NCBI RefSeq assembly: GCF_010091925.1
Contig: NZ_WVID01000034.1
Location: forward strand, 27,832 to 64,051
Source: Nostoc sp. B(2019)
GTDB lineage: Bacteria > Cyanobacteriota > Cyanobacteriia > Cyanobacteriales > Nostocaceae
Direction: 5' to 3'
Length of the DNA stretch: 36,220 nucleotides
Notes under the pieces: model-generated
What the model was told of the DNA's origin: nothing
Seen by the model: the letters and a program-made list of their open reading frames with translations, nothing else
Databases searched by the model: none
Program-made: the position numbers and the translations under genes
Shown: piece after piece, positions 23,856 to 31,549 of the stretch
How the letters are laid out: each line of letters begins with the position of its first letter
Position numbering within the stretch: the stretch's first letter is position 1

Positions 23856-25630
23856 AAATCTCAACTAAGTTTATTGCCTCTTCTGCTGTGGTTACTGCCT
23901 TAATCGCTGTTGTCGTGGGTGGGAGTACCGTCTTACGGAATCAAGCTGATAAATCTATCCACCAAAAGTTTGAGAAAAGCAGTCGCTTGATAGAAGTGGC
24001 GCTTCAATCAGAGATTGATTTAACAAATGAAATTATTATCCTCAAAGACTATGTGTTATTAAAAGACCGATACTTAGATATAGAAAAATATCAAACTAAG
24101 TTTATCGCTGACCTCGACGAGCTAGAACGCTTGATGCCCCAGGCTCCAGAGCTAGGCGCAATTCGTCGTCGTCATCAGTTTCTTATTAGCTTGGCAAGTG
24201 AGCTAGCAGATCCAATTCAGATTTCATCTGAAACTTATCTGGCTGATTCTCAACAGGATTTCAGAGCAATCAATGCTTTTAACAGAGATATTGACTTCTT
24301 TTTAACCAAGCTGATTAATCGCGCTCGTCAGCAACAGTTGTTAGCTGAGCAGGAATTGGCACAACTTCAACGAACTTCACAAATGGTGTCCTATGCGATT
24401 GTGATTTTTATCCTTCTTGTTCCTGTCGGTAATTTTGTGCTGATCTTGCTTCCGGTCATCAGATCCCTAGGAAAGTTGCAGCAAGGGGCTGAAGTAATTG
24501 GTGCAGGTAACTTGGACTACTGTTTGAATTTGCAAACGGGTGATGAAATTGAGCAACTGTCGCATGAATTCAATCGCATGGTAGTAAAACTGGCTAAATC
24601 CCACAGTGTATTAGTGGAGCGCAGCAGTGAATTAAGCAAACTAAATCAAAGTTTAGAAAACGAAATTAGCGATCGCGAACGCGCACTTCGTGAACGCGAA
24701 CAAGCACAAACAGAACTCCAGCAAACTCTGCACGAACTCCAAAGCACCCAATCGCAACTAATCCAAACTGAAAAAATGTCCAGTCTGGGTCAGCTTGTAG
24801 CAGGGGTAGCACACGAAATTAATAACCCCGTTAATTTTATTTATGGCAACATCGCTCACGCTAGTCAATACACACAAGATTTACTAGAGCTATTACACCT
24901 TTACCAAGTAGAGTTTCCCAATCCAGGGTATGAGATTCAGGAAAAGCGTCAGGACATGGACTTGGATTTTCTGCTGGATGACCTGCCAAAAATTCTCAGT
25001 TCCATGAAAATGGGATCTGTGCGAATCCAACAGATTGTCTTGTCTTTACGCACCTTCTCTCGTCTGGATGAAGCAGATATGAAAGAGGTCGATATTCACG
25101 AAGGTATTGATAGTACTTTGCTGATTTTGCAAAATCGACTCAAAGCTAAGCCGGAGCATCCCCAGATTGAACTTATCAAACAATATGGCCAACTGCCTTT
25201 GGTAGAGTGTTACGCAGGGCAATTAAATCAGGTGTTTATGAACATTATTAATAATGCGATCGATGCCCTTGAGAGTTACAATGATCAGCGTTCTCCCGAA
25301 GAGATTCACACCCATTCCAGCCAGATTACAATTTGCACACAGCTTAGCAGCGATAACCGAGTAGTAGTGAGAATTGCTGACAATGGCCCAGGTATGGCTG
25401 GAGAGGTTCAGCAGAAGTTGTTTGACCCATTTTTCACAACTAAAGCTGTGGGACAGGGGACAGGGTTAGGCTTATCGATTAGCTACCAAATTATTGTGCA
25501 GAAACACTCTGGAGTGCTGCGGTGCGAGTCAGAACTGGGGAAAGGAACCGAATTTTGGATTGATATTCCTTTGCGTCAGGGGAGGAAACAGGAAATCTGC
25601 AAAACTGAATTGGAAACAGTGCAAGCGTAG
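23852..25630 (+). CDS. Membrane sensor histidine kinase coupled to a PhnD-like protein
   Basis: 592 residues. TM1 is at about 8-26, a periplasmic helical sensor region covers 30-175, and TM2 is at about 178-205. A HAMP domain (about 205-260) leads to a coiled coil (about 260-305) and the phosphoacceptor box GQLVAGVAHEINNPVNFIYGNI with H321. The catalytic domain has the N box NQVFMNIINNAIDALES, G1 IADNGPGMAG, F box FDPFFTTK and G2 GQGTGLGLSIS. Start ATG overlaps the upstream PhnD-like stop by 4 bases. No response regulator lies nearby, so the partner must be elsewhere. The kinase probably senses ligand through the lipoprotein. 25631-25877, downstream, shows no gene. Confidence 0.9.
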   Translation: MKISTKFIASSAVVTALIAVVVGGSTVLRNQADKSIHQKFEKSSRLIEVALQSEIDLTNEIIILKDYVLLKDRYLDIEKYQTKFIADLDELERLMPQAPELGAIRRRHQFLISLASELADPIQISSETYLADSQQDFRAINAFNRDIDFFLTKLINRARQQQLLAEQELAQLQRTSQMVSYAIVIFILLVPVGNFVLILLPVIRSLGKLQQGAEVIGAGNLDYCLNLQTGDEIEQLSHEFNRMVVKLAKSHSVLVERSSELSKLNQSLENEISDRERALREREQAQTELQQTLHELQSTQSQLIQTEKMSSLGQLVAGVAHEINNPVNFIYGNIAHASQYTQDLLELLHLYQVEFPNPGYEIQEKRQDMDLDFLLDDLPKILSSMKMGSVRIQQIVLSLRTFSRLDEADMKEVDIHEGIDSTLLILQNRLKAKPEHPQIELIKQYGQLPLVECYAGQLNQVFMNIINNAIDALESYNDQRSPEEIHTHSSQITICTQLSSDNRVVVRIADNGPGMAGEVQQKLFDPFFTTKAVGQGTGLGLSISYQIIVQKHSGVLRCESELGKGTEFWIDIPLRQGRKQEICKTELETVQA

Positions 25631-25877
25631 ACGCGCTAGATGTCAAAGGCGGATTCTCTTCTACACCTGTTGGTGATTTCCAATTATGCTAAGTTTGAGA
25701 CATGAAGTCGAGACTTACCCAAATATTGGTATGTTTTAGTGAACTCAATCACAGATACACTAACTTGCTGCGGTTACAAAAGAATATTTAAAGGTACACA
25801 AAATCTGGAAAGTTTATAACAACGATATTACCTAAACACAAAGAAAAGCAGAGGAATTTCTCCTCAAAAAACAAGCC

Positions 25878-26651
25878 ATGCAAAATTTCAATACATTCAA
25901 TACTACAGGGCTGAGTTTAGAGTTGTTTCATGTGCAGACTAACACTTCTTTTGAGTTACCACCAAATCTTGCTGTAATTCGCGTTGGTAAACCAAATGAG
26001 CCAATTTTGCCAGATATTGATATTTCTAGTTTGCCAAATGCTGATTTAGTTTCTCGTATTCATGCACAGATTCAGATAGATGGAAGTAATTATTTCATTG
26101 AAGACTTGGAAAGCTCCAATGGCACATTTCTCAACAACACTAGGCTAAAGCCTAGAACTCCTTATCAAGTGAATTTAGGAGATAGAATAGACCTCGGTCA
26201 AGGAGGTAAAGTAACATTTATACTTCAAGCTAAACTAGAATATCAACAAAATCCTTCGTCTACGACAATTCAGTCTCAAAGCACTGAAAACTCAAGAAAA
26301 ACTTCGGTGGATAAGACAACCAAGCTTGTAGGTTTAGCTTTAATGGTTGCAGGAATTGTGATTTTAACTGCAAGTATTCGAGTTGGGATATTTTTTCGTA
26401 TTCCTGGTATCTTGCTATGTTGCGCCGGGATTTTCGTTCTTTTACAACGACGTATCAACCCTAATTTAGGATGGATTTTAATAGCATTAGGAATTGCTGT
26501 AATAGCTTTTACTGGTAATGTATTCGCGTCAGTTAATCTTTTTGTGATTTTGGTATCATCTGCTTTATTATTTGCTGGATATCAACTTTTTACGACTGGG
26601 AAAATCTTGGATTATGATTTGCGATCGCTCCAAGCATTAATCAAGAAATAG
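25878..26651 (+). CDS. FHA-domain membrane protein
   Basis: 257 residues. The N-terminal FHA domain (about 15-115) keeps the phosphothreonine-binding residues: G37 (IRVGK), S59-R60-x-H62 (LVSRIHAQI) and N81-G82-T83 (SSNGTFLN). A linker rich in Ser/Thr (about 115-148) is followed by four hydrophobic segments (about 150-167, 172-190, 196-214 and 217-240). It should dock Thr-phosphorylated proteins at the cytoplasmic side of a membrane. No Ser/Thr kinase is in the window, so its partner is unknown. Confidence 0.85.
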   Translation: MQNFNTFNTTGLSLELFHVQTNTSFELPPNLAVIRVGKPNEPILPDIDISSLPNADLVSRIHAQIQIDGSNYFIEDLESSNGTFLNNTRLKPRTPYQVNLGDRIDLGQGGKVTFILQAKLEYQQNPSSTTIQSQSTENSRKTSVDKTTKLVGLALMVAGIVILTASIRVGIFFRIPGILLCCAGIFVLLQRRINPNLGWILIALGIAVIAFTGNVFASVNLFVILVSSALLFAGYQLFTTGKILDYDLRSLQALIKK

Positions 26652-26682
26652 ATCGTTTAGCGATCGCTTTATTCACATTTAC

Positions 26683-27177
26683 TTAACCTAAATGAATTAG
26701 GGGCTGATACCAGTTGCCATCAAACCTATTCAGTTTTTCTTGAACATGATTTTGGAATTCTAGCCATCCATTTTTGCTAATATGCCAATGTTGTTCAAAA
26801 TCTTCTTTATTTTCTAAGCTAATAACTTTTCCATTTGGAGGGAAAATTACTGGACAACCAAATATATCTTCGTTACTTGGTAGGTTATCCCAATTGTTTG
26901 TTATCCAAACTACTTGAACCAAACGACCGATGTTAAACTCAGAATCAGAGCCATCAGCGTAAATAACATGATTCAAAAGTTTAACAATATGTGTTATCTT
27001 AGCGTGCTGTCTGAGAAGGATAAGTTCGCCTTCCTTTGGCTTGTGTGCATTCTCTTTATATACACTTCTCCAATTCAAGAGAAACATTCTTGAGGTGAAG
27101 TTATCATTATAAGCCCAATATTTATCAGTACCTTGATGATTTACATTCTTGCACCACTTTAAACCTGTTAAATCCAT
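26683..27177 (-). CDS. Orphan protein of unknown function
   Basis: 164 residues from the ATG at 27177, chosen because GAGGTG lies 7 bases before it; a longer frame from 27219 adds 14 residues without such a site. No family is recognised with confidence. It is Trp- and Asn-rich, predicted soluble, with no signal peptide. The stretch KPKEGELILLRQHAKITHIVKLLNHVIY vaguely resembles PUA/EVE-like beta-barrel folds, but this is a weak impression. It is followed after 31 bases by the convergent FHA gene end. Confidence 0.65.
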   Translation of the reverse strand: MDLTGLKWCKNVNHQGTDKYWAYNDNFTSRMFLLNWRSVYKENAHKPKEGELILLRQHAKITHIVKLLNHVIYADGSDSEFNIGRLVQVVWITNNWDNLPSNEDIFGCPVIFPPNGKVISLENKEDFEQHWHISKNGWLEFQNHVQEKLNRFDGNWYQPLIHLG

Positions 27178-27357
27178 AATCAACACCTCTAATATATAAA
27201 AGAAACTATCACAGCACAACTTACCTATTTATATAGTTCCCATTTGTGCTATTAAAGTAACAATATTTATTTGATAAAAGATTCAGTCAATTATTGGGCA
27301 TTGACCACCCTAATAATTGAAATGTTTTGATATATAAATCAGTTATTTGTAATAATA

Positions 27358-28827
27358 TCAACAACGCTGCAACTGCGTTAATAACACAACAATTTCATCA
27401 ATTGCTTGCCGCACAACTGTTGCTGGCTGTTCCGATTGATTCACGATAATACTGAAAACCAACGGCTCATACCTAAGCGCATTCACATATCCAGATAGAG
27501 AAACTACACCCGTCATAGTGCCTGTTTTTGCTTGCACAATGCCCTCAGCAGATGTGTTACGAAAGCGATTTTTCAGAGTACCGCTTTTCCCTGCAACAGG
27601 TAAAGATGCACGATACACAAATGATGCTGGTGTTCTCGCTATTCCTCGCAAGGTTTGTACAAAAGCTTCTGGAGTCGCTAAATCACGACGTGATAAACCA
27701 GAACCATCCACCAAAATGTAATTTGCCGGATCAACTCCCAATTGAGTTAAACTCGCTTTCACAACTTCTAAACCTACATCAGCACTAGTTTGATTTTGCA
27801 CTCTTGGTTTTCTCACAGCTAATGCTCTCAACAGCGCTTCAGCATAAAGATTATTACTATTTACATTCGTCTCTAATAACAATTCAGATAAAGGTGGCGA
27901 TTCCACCGCTGCTATTTCCTGTTTATTAGCACCACCAGTTAGTACGAATGTCTGTCCCAAGGTAATTTTTTCTGTTGCTAAAGTATTACGGAAGCGCCGT
28001 AAGAAGTAATAATTAGGATCAACTATAGGCAAATTGAGTAAATACGGTTCGGAATTTGCTGTTAGTTGTCCTTGAATTCGCAATACTGTTCCTGATAAAT
28101 CACGGGTAAAATTGATATTGGTTGGTTGATTTTTTTCAACTGTGATTGACTGATTAATTGTCCGCCATTGTTTCGCCTCGTTAATATCAGCCCACACCAC
28201 TTGTGAAACTTTACCTACAGTTTGCGGTACAAGCTTCAAGCTAAAAAGATTTTGATTTAGAATAAAGCTGCTGACTGGTGCGCCATAATCTGACTGCAAA
28301 TCTTCCCATTGCCAAGTGGGGTTAACAATATCTCCTTGAATATAACTATCATCGGCAATCAACTGTTTAATTTGAATAATGCCCTTCTGTTTCAACTGCT
28401 TTGCTAAATCTTGCAATTGAGTATCATTTAAACTGGGATCTCCCCTACCAACAACACGCAAAACACCATTCCCATTGTCATAAATAGAGGTGCGAAAGCG
28501 AAAATTGACACCAAGCTGTTGCAATGCGGCAGCTGTTGTCAGCAGCTTGGCATTAGAAGCTGGAGTAAAGTATTTCTGAGCATCTCGATTGTAAAGAGTT
28601 TGCGCGGTTGCAAGAGGCTGTACTAAAATACCCCAGCGGGCGCGGCTGAATAAAGGGCGATTGATTACAGTATCTATAGCTGTTCCTAGTTGGGCAGAGC
28701 AAATTGATTTTGTGGTGGTTGTTGGCGCGATTTGAGTTTGTGCTTTGGCAATAGAACTAAATACTATTTGGCTAAATAAAAATATTAGGAAAAACCCCAG
28801 TGGTTTATGGAATACGTTAAATTTCAT
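27358..28827 (-). CDS. dacB: D-alanyl-D-alanine carboxypeptidase/endopeptidase (PBP4, S13 family)
   Basis: 489 residues with a signal peptide (residues 1-29, ending ...SIAKAQ). The three penicillin-binding motifs are present: SxxK at S91-N-A-K94 (FTPASNAKLLTTAAAL), SxN in NVNSNNLYAEALL, and KSG in VAGKSGTLKNRF. The order and the long insertion between motifs one and two are typical of PBP4. It trims or cuts peptidoglycan crosslinks in the periplasm. AAGGAG precedes the ATG. It stands alone. Confidence 0.93.
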   Translation of the reverse strand: MKFNVFHKPLGFFLIFLFSQIVFSSIAKAQTQIAPTTTTKSICSAQLGTAIDTVINRPLFSRARWGILVQPLATAQTLYNRDAQKYFTPASNAKLLTTAAALQQLGVNFRFRTSIYDNGNGVLRVVGRGDPSLNDTQLQDLAKQLKQKGIIQIKQLIADDSYIQGDIVNPTWQWEDLQSDYGAPVSSFILNQNLFSLKLVPQTVGKVSQVVWADINEAKQWRTINQSITVEKNQPTNINFTRDLSGTVLRIQGQLTANSEPYLLNLPIVDPNYYFLRRFRNTLATEKITLGQTFVLTGGANKQEIAAVESPPLSELLLETNVNSNNLYAEALLRALAVRKPRVQNQTSADVGLEVVKASLTQLGVDPANYILVDGSGLSRRDLATPEAFVQTLRGIARTPASFVYRASLPVAGKSGTLKNRFRNTSAEGIVQAKTGTMTGVVSLSGYVNALRYEPLVFSIIVNQSEQPATVVRQAIDEIVVLLTQLQRC

Positions 28828-28975
28828 TAAATACTCCTTCTGCCCAGAATAGATTTTATCATTTTGACCTCGGATTCTTTATTTAAACAGAATTTGCTAA
28901 GTATACTAACTCAATTTGTTTAGGAAAGATGCTGATATATTTTAATACCTAAGCAGTTAATTATAAAATTAAAAG

Positions 28976-29131
28976 GTGAACAATTCTGCATTTATAAAAA
29001 TACGAATACGCCCAAATGACTCGACTGATGCCTATACCTGGGTAAGGGTTCCCGATGGTGTTAATAACCTCGATATTTTTTTACCAGATACAGCCGCATT
29101 TAAAAATATACCAATTTCTAATTACTTCTGA
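28976..29131 (+). CDS. Possible small protein, 51 residues
   Basis: A GTG-started frame of 51 residues in the 397-base gap between dacB and the TerB gene (28828-29224). It has balanced, protein-like composition (for instance IKIRIRPNDS, YTWVRVPDGV, IFLPDTAAF) and no low-complexity tracts. Against it, the GTG directly abuts AAAAG with no proper ribosome-binding spacing, and a stop lies two codons upstream. It may be a genuine small gene or the tail of a decayed one. No function can be given. Confidence 0.3.
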   Translation: MNNSAFIKIRIRPNDSTDAYTWVRVPDGVNNLDIFLPDTAAFKNIPISNYF

Positions 29132-29157
29132 GTCCTGAGTCTTTGGAACTCAGGACT
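29131..29157. terminator. Hairpin AGTCCTGAGT/ACTCAGGACT
   Basis: A perfect 10-base stem (29131-29140 with 29148-29157) and a 7-base loop begin at the last base of the small reading frame and sit 67 bases past the stop of the leftward TerB gene. No T-run follows on either strand. Its core matches the CTGAGTY heptamers at 9837-9859, so it may be a dispersed repeat used as a terminator. Confidence 0.45.
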
Positions 29158-29224
29158 TATGACAGTTTCATCCCATACACAGGGCAGAAGTTATTACCTG
29201 AGTGAAGTTTTAATTAAAAAAAGA

Positions 29225-29701
29225 TTACTCCTCTTCTTCCTCTTCTTCCTCTTCTTCCTCTTCCTCACCGAACACTTCATCTATGAGTTCTTGTGCGCGT
29301 TTATCTGAAATCTTCAAGGCTTCCTGAAGTTCAGAGATATAATCCTGTTCAGTTTCGGGTACTTCTTCGTCAATCCCCACCACCAAGATAGCTGTAATGT
29401 ATGCAGCTTCTCGATAATCTTTATTCGGTAAGGATGCGATCGCCTGCTCAATGACAACTTCAGGTTCTTCTTCTTCTAGCAAGCTAGCGACTTTCTGTGT
29501 TAATTCTTCAAAGTCGTCATCAGAATAATCTTCAAATTGGGAAACGCTACCTAGCATTTCACTCAAGGCGTATTCTTCTTCTATGGTTATGCCTTCACCA
29601 TCAGCAGTCGCAGAAAGCAGTCCAATAACTGCGATCGCAACTTCAGGTTCTAGAGCAACTGAACTGGTACTACGGCCTTTGAGCAAATTGCGTTTAGACA
29701 T
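29225..29701 (-). CDS. TerB-like protein with poly-glutamate tail
   Basis: 158 acidic residues. The region about 15-145 resembles the TerB helical domain (AIAVIGLLSATADGEGITIEEEYALSEMLGS, then a repeated-looking second half ITAILVVGIDEEVPETEQDYISELQEAL). TerB domains bind divalent metal and occur in tellurite-resistance and general stress systems. The protein ends in 13 consecutive Glu, encoded by a 9-base repeat at 29228-29266 that is prone to slippage. No ter operon neighbours are present. Cytoplasmic; role unknown. Confidence 0.75.
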   Translation of the reverse strand: MSKRNLLKGRSTSSVALEPEVAIAVIGLLSATADGEGITIEEEYALSEMLGSVSQFEDYSDDDFEELTQKVASLLEEEEPEVVIEQAIASLPNKDYREAAYITAILVVGIDEEVPETEQDYISELQEALKISDKRAQELIDEVFGEEEEEEEEEEEEE

Positions 29702-29839
29702 AATAATCCTTTAAAAGTTACGTGATTACTGAGGAAGTAATCCCTTGCGATTTAGAAACTTCCTAAGATATAGGATTCCCAAAAAATAGGGAAAAATACA
29801 AATGCTTTTGCTTGTTAGTATGAATTTTTTCACAAAAGA

Positions 29840-29864
29840 ACGCAGAGGATACGTACCTCTGCGT
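29840..29864. repeat. Perfect hairpin ACGCAGAGG/CCTCTGCGT
   Basis: A 9-base perfect stem with a 7-base loop lies upstream of the TerB gene. The same CGCAGAG/CTCTGCG core recurs at 13299-13325 and near 21352, so it belongs to a dispersed repeat. On the minus strand TCTTTTG follows, so it could also end a leftward transcript. Confidence 0.55.
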
Positions 29865-29902
29865 ATAAAGACGGTTTAACCCAATACGGTTCAATTAAGG
29901 AA

Positions 29903-30070
29903 ATGGTAGCGACTGTCTTAAAAGTCAAGCGATCGTTAGGCAAAAAAATTAACCAGAGGCAGCAAGAAAAAAACAGTATTCGTCACCCAAGGAGAAGCCC
30001 CTGCCCTGAATCTGGTATGGTCAGAAACCTCATGGCTAAAGCCGTGGGCTTGAAAAAGCCCATCTGACCA
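29903..30070 (+). mobile_element. Probable transposon remnant (IS200/IS605-like end)
   Basis: A 54-codon frame (29903-30067) with a basic, Gln/Arg-rich peptide (KKINQRQQEKNSIRHPRRSP) runs into a structured end. The outer stem TGGTCAGA (30018-30025) pairs with TCTGACCA (30063-30070). It encloses two hairpins, CATGGCT/AGCCGTG (30031-30046) and GGCTT/AAGCC (30047-30060), making a three-way junction. Upstream is AAGGAGAAGCCC. Subterminal hairpins and a broken 3' gene tail are what a decayed IS200/IS605 (tnpB-type) element or its derived palindromic MITE would leave. I recall similar sequences in Nostocales, but the identity is not proven. Confidence 0.4.
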
Positions 30071-30093
30071 GACTAATTTATAAAAATTTTTAA

Positions 30094-30963
30094 CTATAAA
30101 CTGACTTCATTAAATGCTTGGCTCAACGCATCAACCAAATTTAATTGTTCTGCCCAATCTGTTAGGTAAGCATAGTCTAAACCTTGTTCCTGTAACTTGA
30201 GTATCCCCAATACATCGCGCCACTGTTTTTCAGATTGACTAACCCTTCCCCACAGCAACTTTTGTAAAATCATATCCTCTGGTGAAGCTATCCAAAATGG
30301 AGGTATTCCATCTAAATCAGGTAATATCCTACGTGCCATTTGCGATATTGCAAATGGTGAAACGTCATTAACATACAGGTCAGCATTAGCGATAGTTTCT
30401 GTATGCGTAATGTTCAGCATTCGCTCACTTCCTCGTTTTAAATCTTCAACTGCACCTGCCGGACAATAATATCCACCAGCTTCAAGTGTCATTACTAATA
30501 AATCAATTTGGTCAAGTTGGATTTCAATTACCAAATCTAAATCACGAGTTGAGCGAGGTTCACCATGAATGGAACTAGCAACACCACCACTAACGTAGTA
30601 AGGAATATTAAGGGATTCAAATAGTTTATGAAGTTCGCCTGCCAGAGTAATGGAATCTTGAATCCACATACTTTCATCAAAACCTTGTGGTTGGAAATTA
30701 GGAGTAAATTTATCTCCTAGCACAGCACGAGAAAATATCCGACGAATATCCTCCAAGGAAGCACCTTGATTTCGAGATTTAATTCCTGCTAGGGATAACT
30801 TTTTCAACCCGCGTTCATGGGCCGCAAACATTTTTATGCGTTGAGCGAGTGAGAGTTGCCGCAGCCGAGCAAATAGATAAATGTCAGCATTTATATTTGT
30901 ATCAGTAGCTTGTGGGTGGTAATTTGGTTGTATAGATATTTGTAATAAGTGTTTTATATTCAT
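30094..30963 (-). CDS. Nucleotidyltransferase-fold protein (AbiEii/MNT-like)
   Basis: 289 residues from the ATG at 30963, preceded by GAGG at good spacing; a GTG at 31026 would add 21 residues. The core is a minimal nucleotidyltransferase: YYVSGGVASSIHGEPRSTRDLDLVIEI, with the GG...G..R.T.D.D pattern whose two aspartates bind metal. The following DLYVNDVSPF and a late SPEDMILQKLLWGR..QWRDVLGIL are as in AbiEii-like toxins. The N-terminal 100 residues (helical, ending near the DIRRIF segment) are an uncommon extension. There is no antitoxin-like partner beside it; arfB lies 71 bases upstream. It could be a toxin, a tRNA-modifying enzyme or a solitary regulator. Confidence 0.75.
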   Translation of the reverse strand: MNIKHLLQISIQPNYHPQATDTNINADIYLFARLRQLSLAQRIKMFAAHERGLKKLSLAGIKSRNQGASLEDIRRIFSRAVLGDKFTPNFQPQGFDESMWIQDSITLAGELHKLFESLNIPYYVSGGVASSIHGEPRSTRDLDLVIEIQLDQIDLLVMTLEAGGYYCPAGAVEDLKRGSERMLNITHTETIANADLYVNDVSPFAISQMARRILPDLDGIPPFWIASPEDMILQKLLWGRVSQSEKQWRDVLGILKLQEQGLDYAYLTDWAEQLNLVDALSQAFNEVSL

Positions 30964-31034
30964 AAAAAAACCTCGCGGGATGGAAATAAGCGTGGTTTTA
31001 GCCCTGAGAGGAAAAAGTGATCGCACTTTAATCT

Positions 31035-31448
31035 TTAATCAATGACTTGCCCTCTGGTAGACTTAATCTGTCCTCGCTTAGTTTTACTGTCAAGACGTTT
31101 TTTTTGAGAGCTACGAGTTGGTTTAGTGGGTTTGCGTTTTTGGGGCAGTATGACTGCACTTTTAATGAGTTCTTTGAGTCGTTGCAAAGCCTCTTGCCGA
31201 TTTTTCTCTTGGCTTCGATGTTCTTGAGCTTTGATGACAATAACTCCTTCCTGGGTAAGGCGTCGGTCATTTAGCTTTAAAAGTTGTTCTTTATAAAAAT
31301 TGGGTAATGATGAAGCCTCAATGTTGAACCGTAAATGAATGGCAGTTGAAACCTTGTTGACATTTTGACCACCTGCTCCTTGTGAGCGAATCGCGCTAAT
31401 TTCGATTTCGCTATCGGGGATGATGATTTTGTGAGAAATTTGCAGCAT
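31035..31448 (-). CDS. arfB: Alternative ribosome-rescue factor ArfB (YaeJ), peptidyl-tRNA hydrolase
   Basis: 137 residues, the normal length. The catalytic GGQ motif is G26-G27-Q28 (IRSQGAGGQNVNKVSTAIHL). The C-terminal 35 residues are strongly basic (KRKPTKPTRSSQKKRLDSK), as needed to enter the empty mRNA channel of a stalled ribosome. Lacking the codon-reading domains of release factors, it frees nascent chains from stalled ribosomes. It lies just upstream of the nucleotidyltransferase-like gene on the same strand. Confidence 0.93.
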   Translation of the reverse strand: MLQISHKIIIPDSEIEISAIRSQGAGGQNVNKVSTAIHLRFNIEASSLPNFYKEQLLKLNDRRLTQEGVIVIKAQEHRSQEKNRQEALQRLKELIKSAVILPQKRKPTKPTRSSQKKRLDSKTKRGQIKSTRGQVID

Positions 31449-31480
31449 ATTTTATATATAGCTTTTATGTCCCTAAGAGC

Positions 31481-31503
31481 GCAAAGCCCCGATAGTGCTT
31501 TGC
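31481..31503 (-). terminator. Hairpin after the rppB-like kinase gene
   Basis: GCAAAGC (31481-31487) and GCTTTGC (31497-31503) form a 7-base stem, 47 bases beyond the histidine kinase stop codon on the minus strand. No strong T-run follows, so this is a weak terminator candidate. Confidence 0.35.
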
Positions 31504-31549
31504 ATACCAGGGGTAAAAGATGAAATTGACCAAACTGATGGATCCAGTT

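Noticed and set aside
25494-25676. 60-codon frame at the end of the histidine kinase gene
   Set aside because: Out-of-frame shadow of the kinase ATPase domain.
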